DNA of 64,000 nt from Lachnospiraceae bacterium (GTDB lineage Bacteria > Bacillota > Clostridia > Lachnospirales > Lachnospiraceae): NCBI GenBank assembly GCA_017472325.1, contig JAFUQM010000026.1:33437-97436 (forward strand). Direction: 5' to 3'. The translations under genes were made by a program, and so were the position numbers. The notes beneath the pieces were generated by a model that ran no database searches, had not been told where the DNA came from, and saw nothing but the letters and a program-made list of their open reading frames with translations. Position 1 is the first letter of the stretch; each line of letters begins with the position of its first letter. Below, one piece after another: positions 54,230 to 63,746 of this stretch.

Positions 54230-55096
54230 CTATTTTCCCACTGTAATATCCCTATGGAAAATGGTCAAACCATAGTTGCCTTGATCCTCCAGTCTTTTAT
54301 ACAGTTCATTGGTCAACGTTACACTTCTATGCTTACCGCCAGTACATCCAATCGCAATGACCAGCTGATATTTTCCTTCTTTTACATAATTTGGAATCAA
54401 AAACTGTATCATATCTGAAAGCTTATCCAAAAATAAAGAAGCCTCCTCAAATGACATCACATAATCCTGCACAGGTTTATCATTCCCTGTCATATTTTTC
54501 AATTCCTCTATATAAAAAGGGTTTGGCAGAAAGCGAACATCAAACACGAGATCAGCATCTGCCGGTATTCCATTTTTAAAGCCAAATGACATGGTCCTTA
54601 TCATAAGACTATTATATTCTTTATTACTCACAAAAATGCGGTCAAGTTCTTCTTTTAACTCCCTTGTCAGAAGATTAGAAGTATCAATGACATAATCTGC
54701 CTTTTTCTTGACCGGTTCTAATATTTTTCTTTCCCTTGCAATTCCATCCTGTACAAGCTCTCCAGGCTCCATCAACGGATGCAAGCGTCTGCTTTCTTTA
54801 TAACGCTTAATAAGCACAGCATCACTTGCTTCCATAAACAATAGTTCATAGTCATAGCCTGCAGCTTTTAACTTATCTAAAGTATTTATAGCATCTCCAA
54901 ATGGCTGATCTGCACGAATATCCATTCCAAGGGCTACTTTTGTTATTTCACTATTAGGAGTTGCAATCAATTCTACAAATTTTTCTATTAACATTACTGG
55001 AAGATTATCTACACAATAAAAGCCGATATCTTCCAGCATTTTCATGGCGGTTCGTTTACCACCGCCACTCATTCCTGTCACTACTACAAATCGCAT
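54230..55096 (-). CDS. rapZ: RapZ/YvcJ nucleotide-binding protein with altered P-loop
   Basis: RNase-adaptor-like P-loop protein of 288 residues. The N-terminal Walker A reads GMSGGGKRT, where GMSGAGKST is usual: the Ser after Lys is Arg. Other signatures are kept: FYCVDNLPVMLIEKF, LDIRADQ-like MDIRADQPFG, and the C-terminal GCTGGKHRSVTLTNELYKRL. The C-terminus is the RNA-binding part in E. coli RapZ. With the altered Ser, ATP binding may be reduced. It is in the murB-rapZ-whiA-crh operon. Confidence 0.94.
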   Translation of the reverse strand: MRFVVVTGMSGGGKRTAMKMLEDIGFYCVDNLPVMLIEKFVELIATPNSEITKVALGMDIRADQPFGDAINTLDKLKAAGYDYELLFMEASDAVLIKRYKESRRLHPLMEPGELVQDGIARERKILEPVKKKADYVIDTSNLLTRELKEELDRIFVSNKEYNSLMIRTMSFGFKNGIPADADLVFDVRFLPNPFYIEELKNMTGNDKPVQDYVMSFEEASLFLDKLSDMIQFLIPNYVKEGKYQLVIAIGCTGGKHRSVTLTNELYKRLEDQGNYGLTIFHRDITVGK

Positions 55097-55126
55097 GACC
55101 GTTTCCCTTCTGTACTATTCTAAGGT

Positions 55127-56038
55127 TTAAAAATCTCCTAACGTAATTACCTCAGGTTCCAGTTTTACATCAAAACGTGCTTTCACACGTTCCTGTACTT
55201 CTACAATCAGCTCTGCAATATCTGCTGCTGTTGCATCACCACGATTTACAATAAAACCACAATGCTTTTCTGACACCTGTGCTCCGCCAATTCGATATCC
55301 CCGCATACCTGCATCCATAATCAGCTTGCCTGCAAAATATCCTTCTGGTCTTTTAAATGTACTGCCTGCACTCGGAAATTCAAGCGGCTGTTTTTCTCTT
55401 CTCTGTACTGCAAGTTCTTCCATTTTTGCAGTAATGGATGTTTTATCACCTTCTGCCAGTTCCAAAACTGCATCAAGTACAATGTATGGTCTATTCTTAA
55501 TCGCACTTGTACGATAACCAAATTCCATTGTCTCATTATCAAATTCCAGAACCTCTCCATTCTGATCCATCACTCTGACCGAGCGGACAATCTGTTTCAT
55601 CTCTCCGTCATAAGCTCCTGCATTCATCACAAGCGCACCACCAATAGTGCCTGGGATACCAGACGCAAATTCCATGCCTGTTAAGGAAGCCTCTTTTGCC
55701 ATTTTAGCAGTCTGTGACAACAACGCACCTGCACCTACCGTAATACGTGTTCCTTCAACAGAAATCTTCGCAAAATCTTCTGCAAGATGTAACACAATGC
55801 CTTGATATCCTTTATCACCAACTAGAAGATTACTTCCATTTCCTAATATAAAATACGGCAATTCTACTTTCGTTATATACACTAACAATTTCGCTAGTTG
55901 TTCTTCATTTTGTACTGTGATAAAACAATCTGCTGCACCGCCTACACGAAACGTTGTGTGTTTCGCCATTGGCTCCTGTTCTAAAACAAATTCCTCCGGA
56001 ACACATTGTCTTGCATATTCAAAAAAAGCTGTGGTCAT
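55127..56038 (-). CDS. murB: UDP-N-acetylenolpyruvoylglucosamine reductase MurB
   Basis: FAD enzyme of peptidoglycan precursor synthesis, 303 residues. The FAD-binding part has TTFRVGGAADCFITV, ILGNGSNLLVGDKGYQG and GIPGTIGGALVMNAGAYDGEM; the catalytic Ser region is SAGSTFKRPEGYFAGKLIMDAG. It lies 30 bases before rapZ and 51 bases after the glucokinase stop. Confidence 0.96.
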   Translation of the reverse strand: MTTAFFEYARQCVPEEFVLEQEPMAKHTTFRVGGAADCFITVQNEEQLAKLLVYITKVELPYFILGNGSNLLVGDKGYQGIVLHLAEDFAKISVEGTRITVGAGALLSQTAKMAKEASLTGMEFASGIPGTIGGALVMNAGAYDGEMKQIVRSVRVMDQNGEVLEFDNETMEFGYRTSAIKNRPYIVLDAVLELAEGDKTSITAKMEELAVQRREKQPLEFPSAGSTFKRPEGYFAGKLIMDAGMRGYRIGGAQVSEKHCGFIVNRGDATAADIAELIVEVQERVKARFDVKLEPEVITLGDF

Positions 56039-56089
56039 TCTTTTCTCACCTACTGTGTTTTTTATTATGGTATGTCAAAATCATACCAC

Positions 56090-57025
56090 TTATTCTATTA
56101 CTAACTTAGCTGCTCCATAAATACCTGCATCATTGCCCAGTGTTGCCAGAGCAAATTTAGCACCTTTACATCCTCTAAATGCGTATTTCTGGAAGTTTTT
56201 CTCAATATAGTCTAACAGAACGTCACCTGCTTTGGACACACCACCGCCGATAACAAAAATCTCAGGATTTACTACTGCCGCAATATTGGCAAGTCCTTCT
56301 CCAAGATAATCACCAAATTCTTCTGCAATTTCGATTGCAAGTGCATCATTCGCTTTTACTGCATCAAATACAGTCTTAGCAGAGACTTCACCGGTGCGCA
56401 GTACACTGTCTTTATCGGAAGCCTGTAATTTTCTATTCGCCAATCTGACAATACCTGTTGCGGAAGCATACTGCTCCAGACATCCTGTATTGCCACAACC
56501 GCAAGTTTCTGTTTCATCATCAACAATGTGCATATGTCCGATTTCTCCACCTGCACCAGTTGCTCCCATGAGTACTCTGCCGTTACAGATAATACCACCA
56601 CCAACACCTGTACCAAGTGTTACTGCAACCATATCTTTATATCCACAGCCGCCACCTTTCCACATTTCTCCAAGTGCAGCTACATTCGCATCATTACCTG
56701 CTTTTACAGTAAATCCTGTCAATTCTGCAAGCTTGTCTGCAATATTAAATTCATCCCAGCCCAAGTTAGCAGCTTTATAAATAACCCCTTCATCATCAAC
56801 TGGACCAGGTACACCAATACCAACACCAATAACGTCTTCTTTTGCAATAGATTTTTCTTCTGCTTTTGCCAGAACTGATTTTGCAATATCTGGAAGAATC
56901 TGCTCACCATGATTGGTTGTTATTGTTGGGATTTCCCATTTTTCCAGCACTGTTCCTTCTGCATCAAATAAACCTAACTTAACAGTAGTACCACCTACAT
57001 CAATACCAAATACATAACTTGCCAT
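56090..57025 (-). CDS. glcK: ROK-family glucokinase
   Basis: Phosphorylates glucose with ATP; 311 residues. The ATP-binding GIDVGGTTVKLGL is at the N-terminus. The ROK zinc motif CGCGNTGCLEQYAS and the catalytic GNDANVAALGEMWKGG with GTGVGGGIICNG are present. It lies between hprK (14 bases) and murB, coupling glucose phosphorylation to the HPr kinase system. Confidence 0.94.
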   Translation of the reverse strand: MASYVFGIDVGGTTVKLGLFDAEGTVLEKWEIPTITTNHGEQILPDIAKSVLAKAEEKSIAKEDVIGVGIGVPGPVDDEGVIYKAANLGWDEFNIADKLAELTGFTVKAGNDANVAALGEMWKGGGCGYKDMVAVTLGTGVGGGIICNGRVLMGATGAGGEIGHMHIVDDETETCGCGNTGCLEQYASATGIVRLANRKLQASDKDSVLRTGEVSAKTVFDAVKANDALAIEIAEEFGDYLGEGLANIAAVVNPEIFVIGGGVSKAGDVLLDYIEKNFQKYAFRGCKGAKFALATLGNDAGIYGAAKLVIE

Positions 57026-57039
57026 AATTGTCTTCTCCT

Positions 57040-57981
57040 TTATTCATCATCTTCTTCTCTTCTTCTTGCCAGAGAGTTCTGTACACGTGTATATAATTCC
57101 TGCGCTGCATTATATCCCATCTTCTTCTGACGATGGTTTACTGCTGCAGACTCACAAATAATTGCCAGATTACGTCCTGGTCTGATTGGAATATTATGAC
57201 ATACTACCTTATTGCCAAGATATTCTGTGTACTCTTCTTCCAGACCAAGTCTGTCGTATTCTTTTTCCTTGTCCCAATCTTCCAAACGAATAACAAGGTC
57301 GATGGACTGTGTATCCTTAACACTGGATACACCATACAATGCTTTTACATCGACAATACCGATACCTCTAAGTTCGATAAAGTGCTTTGTAATATCTGGT
57401 GCAGAACCTACCAGTGTCTCATCACTTACTTTACGGATTTCTACAACATCATCCGTTACCAAACGATGACCACGTTTAATTAATTCAAGGGCTGCCTCAG
57501 ATTTACCAATACCACTTTCACCTGTAATAAGCACACCTTCACCATATACATCAACCAGTACACCATGAACAGAAATACAAGGTGCTAGTTTTACACTCAA
57601 CCATCTGATAATTTCCGCTGTAAATGCAGATGTTGCCTTCTGTGTCATCAAAAGCGGTACGCCATGTTCAATTGCTGTTTTTAAAAACAACTCATCTGGT
57701 TGTAATTCTCTACAAAAAACAATACAAGGAATATTACAGGAGAGCAGTTTATTATATATTTCTCTCTTACGTTCAAATGGCAATCCTTCCATATATGTAT
57801 ATTCCACAAAACCGATAATCTGCAGACGTGTTGCCTCATAATGTTCAAAGTAACCTGCCATCTGAAGCGCCGGTCTGTTAATATCCGGCTGCGTAATTTT
57901 AATTCCTGTGATGTCAATTTCCGGAGTCAGATTCTCCAGTTTCATTTTTTCAATAATTTTAGTTAAACTAACACTCGCCAT
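57040..57981 (-). CDS. hprK: HPr kinase/phosphorylase
   Basis: Bifunctional enzyme that phosphorylates Ser46 of HPr and Crh at high glycolytic flux and removes it otherwise; 313 residues. Walker A is ITGESGIGKSEAALEL at about 153-165, the catalytic LVTDDVVEI follows, and a C-terminal RPGRNLAIICESAAVNHRQKKMGYNA signature is present. It is followed by glcK after 14 bases. Targets in this window are the Crh-like and perhaps the HPr-like proteins. Confidence 0.96.
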   Translation of the reverse strand: MASVSLTKIIEKMKLENLTPEIDITGIKITQPDINRPALQMAGYFEHYEATRLQIIGFVEYTYMEGLPFERKREIYNKLLSCNIPCIVFCRELQPDELFLKTAIEHGVPLLMTQKATSAFTAEIIRWLSVKLAPCISVHGVLVDVYGEGVLITGESGIGKSEAALELIKRGHRLVTDDVVEIRKVSDETLVGSAPDITKHFIELRGIGIVDVKALYGVSSVKDTQSIDLVIRLEDWDKEKEYDRLGLEEEYTEYLGNKVVCHNIPIRPGRNLAIICESAAVNHRQKKMGYNAAQELYTRVQNSLARRREEDDE

Positions 57982-58049
57982 AATCCCTCTCCTATCTGCA
58001 CGGTTTACGTTTCATTATTTTTTTATTTTAGCATAGAAACAATGGAATA

Positions 58050-59909
58050 TCAATTACGGAAAAACAGATGAATTTCTTTTGCTACACGTTCCGAAATATC
58101 TGGTACCTGCATCAATTCTTCCACAGATGCAGCTTTAATATCTTCAATAGATTTAAAGTACTTCATCAATGCTTTTCTTCTAGCTGGTCCAATACCTGGT
58201 ATGTCATCTAATATTGAACGCACCTGTGTCTTACTGCGCAAGGAACGATGGTATTCAATCGCAAAGCGATGCGCTTCATCCTGAATTCTTGTCACAAGTT
58301 TAAAACCCTCTGAATGTCTATCAATCGGTATCTCGATATTGTTATAGTATAGTCCTCTTGTTCTATGATTGTCATCCTTTACCATGCCACAGACCGGAAT
58401 TGCCAGTTTCAGTTCCGCAAGCACTTCTAATGCAATATTCACCTGACCTTTTCCGCCGTCCATCAGAAGTAAATCTGGGAATTTGGTAAAGCTGCCAAAC
58501 TGTCTGTCAATATCTTTGATATCAAGCTGTTTTTGTTCCTCCATACCATGCAAAAACCGCCTTGTTAAAACCTCACGCATACACGCATAATCATCAGGTC
58601 CCGTCACGGTTTTTATTTTAAACTTGCGGTAATCACTACGGCACGGTTTTCCTTTTTCATACACAACCATAGACCCCACGTTCTCAAATCCACTAATATT
58701 CGATATATCGAATGCTTCCATACGGTAAATGTGTTCTAAACCAAGCAAGGCTGCAATCTCTTTGACCGCACCAATGGTTCTGCCCTCTTCACGTTTGATT
58801 TTCTCTCTATCCTGGCTTAAAACTAATTCCGCATTCTTCGCCGCAAGCTCAACAAGTTTCTCTTTTGTGCCTATCTTAGGGATGCGCAGGTATACCCTCG
58901 CTCCTTTTCTTGCAGAAAGCCATTTTTCAATAACTTCTTTATCTTCTATCTCTTCCTGCAACATCAGTTCCTTTGGAATAAAAGGGGTTCCTGCATAAAA
59001 CTGTTTTACAAAACTTTCCAATATTTGGCTTTTGCTATCTTCTGACACATGTGTCATATAGAAATGTTCCCGACCAATTAGCTTTCCATTTCTAACAAAA
59101 AACACTTGTACAACAGCGTCTGTATCGTCTTTTGACAACGCAATGATATCCTTATCTTCCCCGTCGCTGTCTGTGATTTTCTGTTTTTGGGATACCTGTT
59201 TTACACTATTTAACAGTTCACGGTAACGAATCGCCTCTTCAAAGTCTAGATTTTCAGAAGCTGTCTGCATTTTATGTTCCAATTCTTTTAATATCGGACT
59301 ATAATTACCATTCAAAAATTCCAATGCTTTCTCAACCTGTTCCCGATAAGCCTCCTTCGTCACATTCCCCTGGCAGGGCGCAAGACACTGCTTCATATGA
59401 TAATTGAGGCATGGTCTGTCACTACCAAAATCCTTTGGAAGATTCCGATTGCATGTTCTAAGTGTATATAGCTTATTCATAAGCTCTATCGTATCTTTGA
59501 CTGCACCTGCACTAGAATATGGTCCAAAATATTTTGACTTATCCTTTTTCATTTCACGCGCAAACAATATTCTGGGATAATCTTCACTCACCGTAACTTT
59601 GATATACGGATATGTTTTATCATCTTTGAGCATCGTATTGTAACGTGGATTATGTTCTTTTATCAGATTGTTTTCTAATACCAGTGCTTCTAACTCAGAA
59701 TCCGTAATAATATACTCAAACCGTGCAATTTTACTGACCATCTTCTCAATTTTGGGAGATTTTACTGTGCTTGCACGAAAATAAGACCTGACTCTGTTTT
59801 TCAGGCTAATGGCTTTGCCGACATAAATAATCGTATCATTTTCATCATGCATCAAATATACACCGGGCTTTGCCGGCAATTTTTTCAACTCTTCTTCAAA
59901 GTCAAACAT
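58050..59909 (-). CDS. uvrC: Excinuclease ABC subunit C
   Basis: Dual-incision nuclease of nucleotide excision repair, 619 residues. The N-terminal GIY-YIG domain ([31 protein letters not shown]) makes the 3' cut; a UVR motif ([23 protein letters not shown]) binds UvrB; the RNase H-like domain ([19 protein letters not shown]) makes the 5' cut; and two helix-hairpin-helix motifs ([26 protein letters not shown]) close the protein. Zinc-binding Cys are near 145-180. It is the first gene of the operon down to crh. AAAGGGATAAAAG precedes the start. Confidence 0.96.
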   Translation of the reverse strand: MFDFEEELKKLPAKPGVYLMHDENDTIIYVGKAISLKNRVRSYFRASTVKSPKIEKMVSKIARFEYIITDSELEALVLENNLIKEHNPRYNTMLKDDKTYPYIKVTVSEDYPRILFAREMKKDKSKYFGPYSSAGAVKDTIELMNKLYTLRTCNRNLPKDFGSDRPCLNYHMKQCLAPCQGNVTKEAYREQVEKALEFLNGNYSPILKELEHKMQTASENLDFEEAIRYRELLNSVKQVSQKQKITDSDGEDKDIIALSKDDTDAVVQVFFVRNGKLIGREHFYMTHVSEDSKSQILESFVKQFYAGTPFIPKELMLQEEIEDKEVIEKWLSARKGARVYLRIPKIGTKEKLVELAAKNAELVLSQDREKIKREEGRTIGAVKEIAALLGLEHIYRMEAFDISNISGFENVGSMVVYEKGKPCRSDYRKFKIKTVTGPDDYACMREVLTRRFLHGMEEQKQLDIKDIDRQFGSFTKFPDLLLMDGGKGQVNIALEVLAELKLAIPVCGMVKDDNHRTRGLYYNNIEIPIDRHSEGFKLVTRIQDEAHRFAIEYHRSLRSKTQVRSILDDIPGIGPARRKALMKYFKSIEDIKAASVEELMQVPDISERVAKEIHLFFRN

Positions 59910-59969
59910 TCTTTTATCCCTTTACAAACAAATATCAGTTTTTATTATAATAGTCTTGTAAAAGTCACT

Positions 59970-60004
59970 TTACAGAAAATAGCAGCACATAGGCTGCTAT
60001 TTTG
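59970..60004 (-). terminator. Terminator of ftsH
   Basis: AAAATAGCAGC (59976-59986) pairs with GCTGCTATTTT (59993-60003). The minus strand then reads CTGTAAAG, so the uridines lie in the stem end. It lies 36 bases after the stop. Confidence 0.65.
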
Positions 60005-60039
60005 GTAACACCCAAACAGTGCTGCGGCGGTTACATCGT

Positions 60040-62004
60040 TCAGACAGCATCCGTTGTTTCTTCAGGTTTCTGTTCTTCAGGTTTCTGCTCTTCCTCTTTT
60101 GCTTCCTTTAAAATCTTCATAAATTCTTTACCGGTTATTGTCTCTTTTTCAATCAGATAATCAGCTAATTTATCCATAATATCACGATTTTCACGAAGCA
60201 TTGCCAGCGCTTTTTGATAACTTTCATCCAGCATGCGCATAACTTCTTTATCAATCTCAGCAGCTGTAACATCGCTACAATTTAAACTTGCTCTGCCATC
60301 CAGGTATCTACTTTCCACTGTTGCAAGTACCATCAAACCGAATTTATCACTCATACCATACTGAGTTATCATACCTTTGGCAAGGTTTGTTGCCTTTTCA
60401 ATATCATTCGCTGCGCCATTGGACACATCGCCAAAAACAATCTCTTCTGCCGCACGTCCTGCGACCAGTCTTACCAATTCATCTTCCAGCTCTGCCTTTG
60501 TACTTAAATACTTCTCTTCCTCTGGCACACTCATAACATACCCAAGAGCCCCCATTGTTCTTGGCACAATGGTAATCTTCTGAATTGGCTCAGAATTTTT
60601 CTGCAATGCCCCAACTAACGCATGCCCCACTTCATGATAGGAAACAATTTTACGTTCTTCCGGCTTCATAACACGGTCTTTTTTTTCTTTACCCGCCAGG
60701 ACTACTTCTACAGAATCTAATAAATCTTTCTGACAAACACAATGTCTTCCTTCTTTTACTGCATTGATAGCTGCTTCATTAATCATGTTTGCAAGATCAG
60801 AACCAACCGCACCACCTGTTGCAAGTGCAATCTCCTGAAAATCTACACTATCATCCATCAATACGTCCTTGGCGTGTACTTTAAGTATTTCAACACGACC
60901 TTTTAAATCTGGCTTATCTACAATCACTCTTCTATCAAAACGTCCCGGACGAAGTAACGCTTTATCCAAAACCTCTGGTCTATTTGTCGCTGCCAGAACA
61001 ATAATACCTTTAGAAGTATCAAAACCATCCATTTCTGAAAGTAACTGGTTTAATGTCTGCTCTCTTTCAGAATCCACACCGTACTTCGTATCACGGCTTC
61101 TTCCGATAGCATCAATCTCATCAATAAAAATAATACAAGGTGCATTTTTATTGGCTTCTTTAAACAAATCTCTTACTCGCGATGCACCAACACCAACATA
61201 CAATTCCACAAAATCAGAGCCTGCCAAGGAAAAAAACGGTACTTTCGCTTCTCCCGCAATAGCTTTGGCAAGTAATGTTTTACCTGTACCAGGAGGTCCT
61301 ACAAGAAGAGCGCCTTTTGGCAGTTTCGCACCAATCTGTACATATTTGCCTGGATTGTGAAGAAAATCGACAATTTCCTGCAAAGATTCCTTCGCTTCAT
61401 CTTCACCCGCAACATCCTGAAATGTAATACCCGTTTCTTTTTGAACATAAACTTTGGCATTGCTCTTGCCAACACCCATTGGTCCACCGCTGCCTGACAT
61501 CCTCTTCATCAAGAAACCAAGCAACAGCCACACAATCACAAGCGGCAGTATATAATACAGCAATATTGTCATTAATAAACTGGAGCTGTCAGGCACTTCA
61601 CCTTTAATCTCTACGCCATATGCAATTAACCTCTGTGTCAGCGTATCATCCTCTTCTACTTTCCCTGTATGATACGTAATCCTCGGTTCCTGCGTTGCAA
61701 ATAAACTTGCTTTCTTTTCCTCTACTGGTGGAACAATATAAATCTGGTCAGCAGCTATCGTAACGCTTGCAACCTCACCCGCTTCTAACATCTCCAAAAA
61801 TCTTGTATAACTAATTTCTGGATTCGTTGCTGTATTCATAACCTTCATAAAATAACTCATAAAAAGCAATGTTACAAATGTTGCAATCAACATTAGCACA
61901 ACATTCTGTTTCTTAGGGCCATTCCCCGAACCATTTTTCTCTCCATTTGGTCCACCATTCGGATTACCTTGATTGTGATTATTATGATTCATGTTATTAT
62001 CCAA
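60040..62004 (-). CDS. ftsH: ATP-dependent zinc metalloprotease FtsH
   Basis: Membrane AAA protease that degrades misfolded membrane and short-lived regulatory proteins; 654 residues. The unusual N-terminus is rich in Asn, Gly and His (about residues 1-32, MDNNMNHNNHNQGNPNGG). Two helices follow (about 36-55, 145-165). The AAA module has GPPGTGKTLLAKA and FIDEIDAIG; the zinc site is HEVGH. The C-terminus is a tandem of EEQKPEEQKPEE. The start is TTG 62004, eight bases after GAGGATA; an ATG four codons on is the alternative. Confidence 0.96.
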   Translation of the reverse strand: MDNNMNHNNHNQGNPNGGPNGEKNGSGNGPKKQNVVLMLIATFVTLLFMSYFMKVMNTATNPEISYTRFLEMLEAGEVASVTIAADQIYIVPPVEEKKASLFATQEPRITYHTGKVEEDDTLTQRLIAYGVEIKGEVPDSSSLLMTILLYYILPLVIVWLLLGFLMKRMSGSGGPMGVGKSNAKVYVQKETGITFQDVAGEDEAKESLQEIVDFLHNPGKYVQIGAKLPKGALLVGPPGTGKTLLAKAIAGEAKVPFFSLAGSDFVELYVGVGASRVRDLFKEANKNAPCIIFIDEIDAIGRSRDTKYGVDSEREQTLNQLLSEMDGFDTSKGIIVLAATNRPEVLDKALLRPGRFDRRVIVDKPDLKGRVEILKVHAKDVLMDDSVDFQEIALATGGAVGSDLANMINEAAINAVKEGRHCVCQKDLLDSVEVVLAGKEKKDRVMKPEERKIVSYHEVGHALVGALQKNSEPIQKITIVPRTMGALGYVMSVPEEEKYLSTKAELEDELVRLVAGRAAEEIVFGDVSNGAANDIEKATNLAKGMITQYGMSDKFGLMVLATVESRYLDGRASLNCSDVTAAEIDKEVMRMLDESYQKALAMLRENRDIMDKLADYLIEKETITGKEFMKILKEAKEEEQKPEEQKPEETTDAV

Positions 62005-62081
62005 TGTTCTATCCTCATTTCCATAACTAAATTTTACAATATTAATTTAATTAATACTTATGCTATAACCGCATTGATATC

Positions 62082-62110
62082 ATTATATGGTTTGCAAAAT
62101 TATAAATCAA
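62082..62110 (-). promoter_or_regulatory. Promoter of ftsH
   Basis: TTGATT and TATAAT on the minus strand with an exact 17-base spacer, about 80 bases upstream of ftsH. It is divergent from the DUF1846 promoter. Confidence 0.75.
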
Positions 62111-62199
62111 TATGATTCTGGCGAAAAAACTGTGATTTTCATTAAATATTTATAAACATTTTTTTGTGATAATAGTAGATTTTTTGTTTATATCAGTAG

Positions 62200-62249
62200 T
62201 ATAATACATAGGTTAAGAGGATAATATTATGTTAGATTTACGTTACTGA
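62200..62249 (+). promoter_or_regulatory. Candidate -10 box and leader of the DUF1846 gene
   Basis: TATAAT at 62200-62205, with no convincing -35, precedes a six-codon open frame (62229-62249, MLDLRY, TGA) with its own GAGGATA ribosome-binding site. The true gene starts 45 bases on. This leader peptide may be real or by chance. Confidence 0.4.
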
Positions 62250-62294
62250 TAAGTTCCTTAAAAACACAAAATATAAATAGATAGGTAAAAATAA

Positions 62295-63746
62295 ATGAAA
62301 ATAGGTTTTGATAACGACAAGTATTTACAAATGCAATCTGCACATATCAAAGACCGCATCGCTTCTTTTGGCAACAAGCTGTATCTGGAATTTGGCGGAA
62401 AACTATTTGACGACTATCACGCTTCCCGCGTTCTACCAGGCTTCCAGCCTGACAGCAAGCTTCAAATGCTAATGCAGCTAAAAGACCAAGCTGAAATTGT
62501 TATGGTCATTAGTGCAGAATCCATTGAAGAAAATAAAACACGCGGTGACTTAGGTATCACATATGATGCCGATGTACTCCGACTGATAGATGCTTTTCAA
62601 GAGAAAAATATGTATGTGGGCAGTGTTGTCATTACAAAATATTCTGGGCAACCTGCTGCAGACAAGTTCCGTACCAGATTACAAAATCTGAATATACGTT
62701 CTTATCTGCATTATCCAATTGAAGGATATCCAAGTAACATATCTCACATTGTAAGTGACGAAGGCTATGGCAAAAACGAATATATAGAAACATCCCGTCC
62801 ACTTGTTATTGTAACAGCACCAGGCCCAGGAAGTGGCAAGATGGCAACTTGTCTATCTCAGCTCTATCACGAACATAAACGTGGTATTCAGGCTGGTTAT
62901 GCCAAATACGAAACATTCCCTGTATGGAATCTTCCATTAAAGCATCCTGTCAATCTTGCATACGAGGCAGCAACTGCTGACTTAAATGATGTCAATATGA
63001 TTGACCCCTTCCATCTGGAAGCCTATGGGCAAACTACCATCAATTATAACCGTGACGTAGAGATTTTCCCTGTTCTGAGCGCAATGTTTGAACAGATTCT
63101 CGGTGAATGTCCATACAAATCACCAACTGACATGGGAGTTAATATGGCAGGCAATTGCATTATCGATGATGAGGTATGCTGTGAGGCGTCTAAACAGGAA
63201 ATCATCCGCAGATATTGTAGTGCTCTCTGTGATGCAAAAAAAGGACTCGGTTCCAAAGAAGTTATCTACAAACTGGAATTATTAATGAAACAGACTGGCA
63301 TCACAATTGCAGACCGCAAGGTCATTGGTGCTGCTAAGGAACGTGCCGAAGAAACAGGACTCGCTGGAGCCGCAATCGAACTCGCCGATGGTCAGATGGT
63401 ATCCGGCAAGACTTCTGATTTACTCGGAGCCTCTGCCGCAGCCCTATTAAATTCATTAAAAACACTAGCTGGCATCGATCCAGATATCCACATGGTATCT
63501 CCAAAAGCAATCGAGCCAATCCAGACATTAAAGACAGAATATTTAGGCAGTCGCAATCCAAGACTACACACAGACGAAATCCTCATCGCACTTTCTATCA
63601 GTGCAGCAACTGACAATGCAGCAAAACTGGCATTAGAACAGTTACCTAAATTGTACGGCTGCGAAGTTCACTCTACCGTTATGTTATCCGAAGTAGATGT
63701 TCGTACTTTTAAAAAGCTTGGAATGCACCTGACATGCGAACCATAA
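62295..63746 (+). CDS. DUF1846 family protein
   Basis: A 483-residue cytoplasmic protein matching DUF1846 along its length: KIGFDNDKYLQMQSAHIKDRIASFG, KLYLEFGGKLFDDYHASRVLPGFQPDSK, and a nucleotide-binding-like APGPGSGKMATCLSQLYHEH at about 170-190. The reaction is not known; family structures show a two-domain arrangement with a P-loop-like fold. It is monocistronic on the plus strand; RBS is weak (GATAGGTAAAA). Confidence 0.9.
   Translation: MKIGFDNDKYLQMQSAHIKDRIASFGNKLYLEFGGKLFDDYHASRVLPGFQPDSKLQMLMQLKDQAEIVMVISAESIEENKTRGDLGITYDADVLRLIDAFQEKNMYVGSVVITKYSGQPAADKFRTRLQNLNIRSYLHYPIEGYPSNISHIVSDEGYGKNEYIETSRPLVIVTAPGPGSGKMATCLSQLYHEHKRGIQAGYAKYETFPVWNLPLKHPVNLAYEAATADLNDVNMIDPFHLEAYGQTTINYNRDVEIFPVLSAMFEQILGECPYKSPTDMGVNMAGNCIIDDEVCCEASKQEIIRRYCSALCDAKKGLGSKEVIYKLELLMKQTGITIADRKVIGAAKERAEETGLAGAAIELADGQMVSGKTSDLLGASAAALLNSLKTLAGIDPDIHMVSPKAIEPIQTLKTEYLGSRNPRLHTDEILIALSISAATDNAAKLALEQLPKLYGCEVHSTVMLSEVDVRTFKKLGMHLTCEP

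Noticed and set aside
60869..61360. Open frame of 163 residues on the plus strand
   Set aside because: It is antisense to the AAA module of ftsH, has no ribosome-binding site and an odd composition.
62229..62249. Truncated serS gene
   Set aside because: Only six codons resemble SerRS; nothing else of the enzyme follows in any frame, so it is reported only as a leader peptide candidate.
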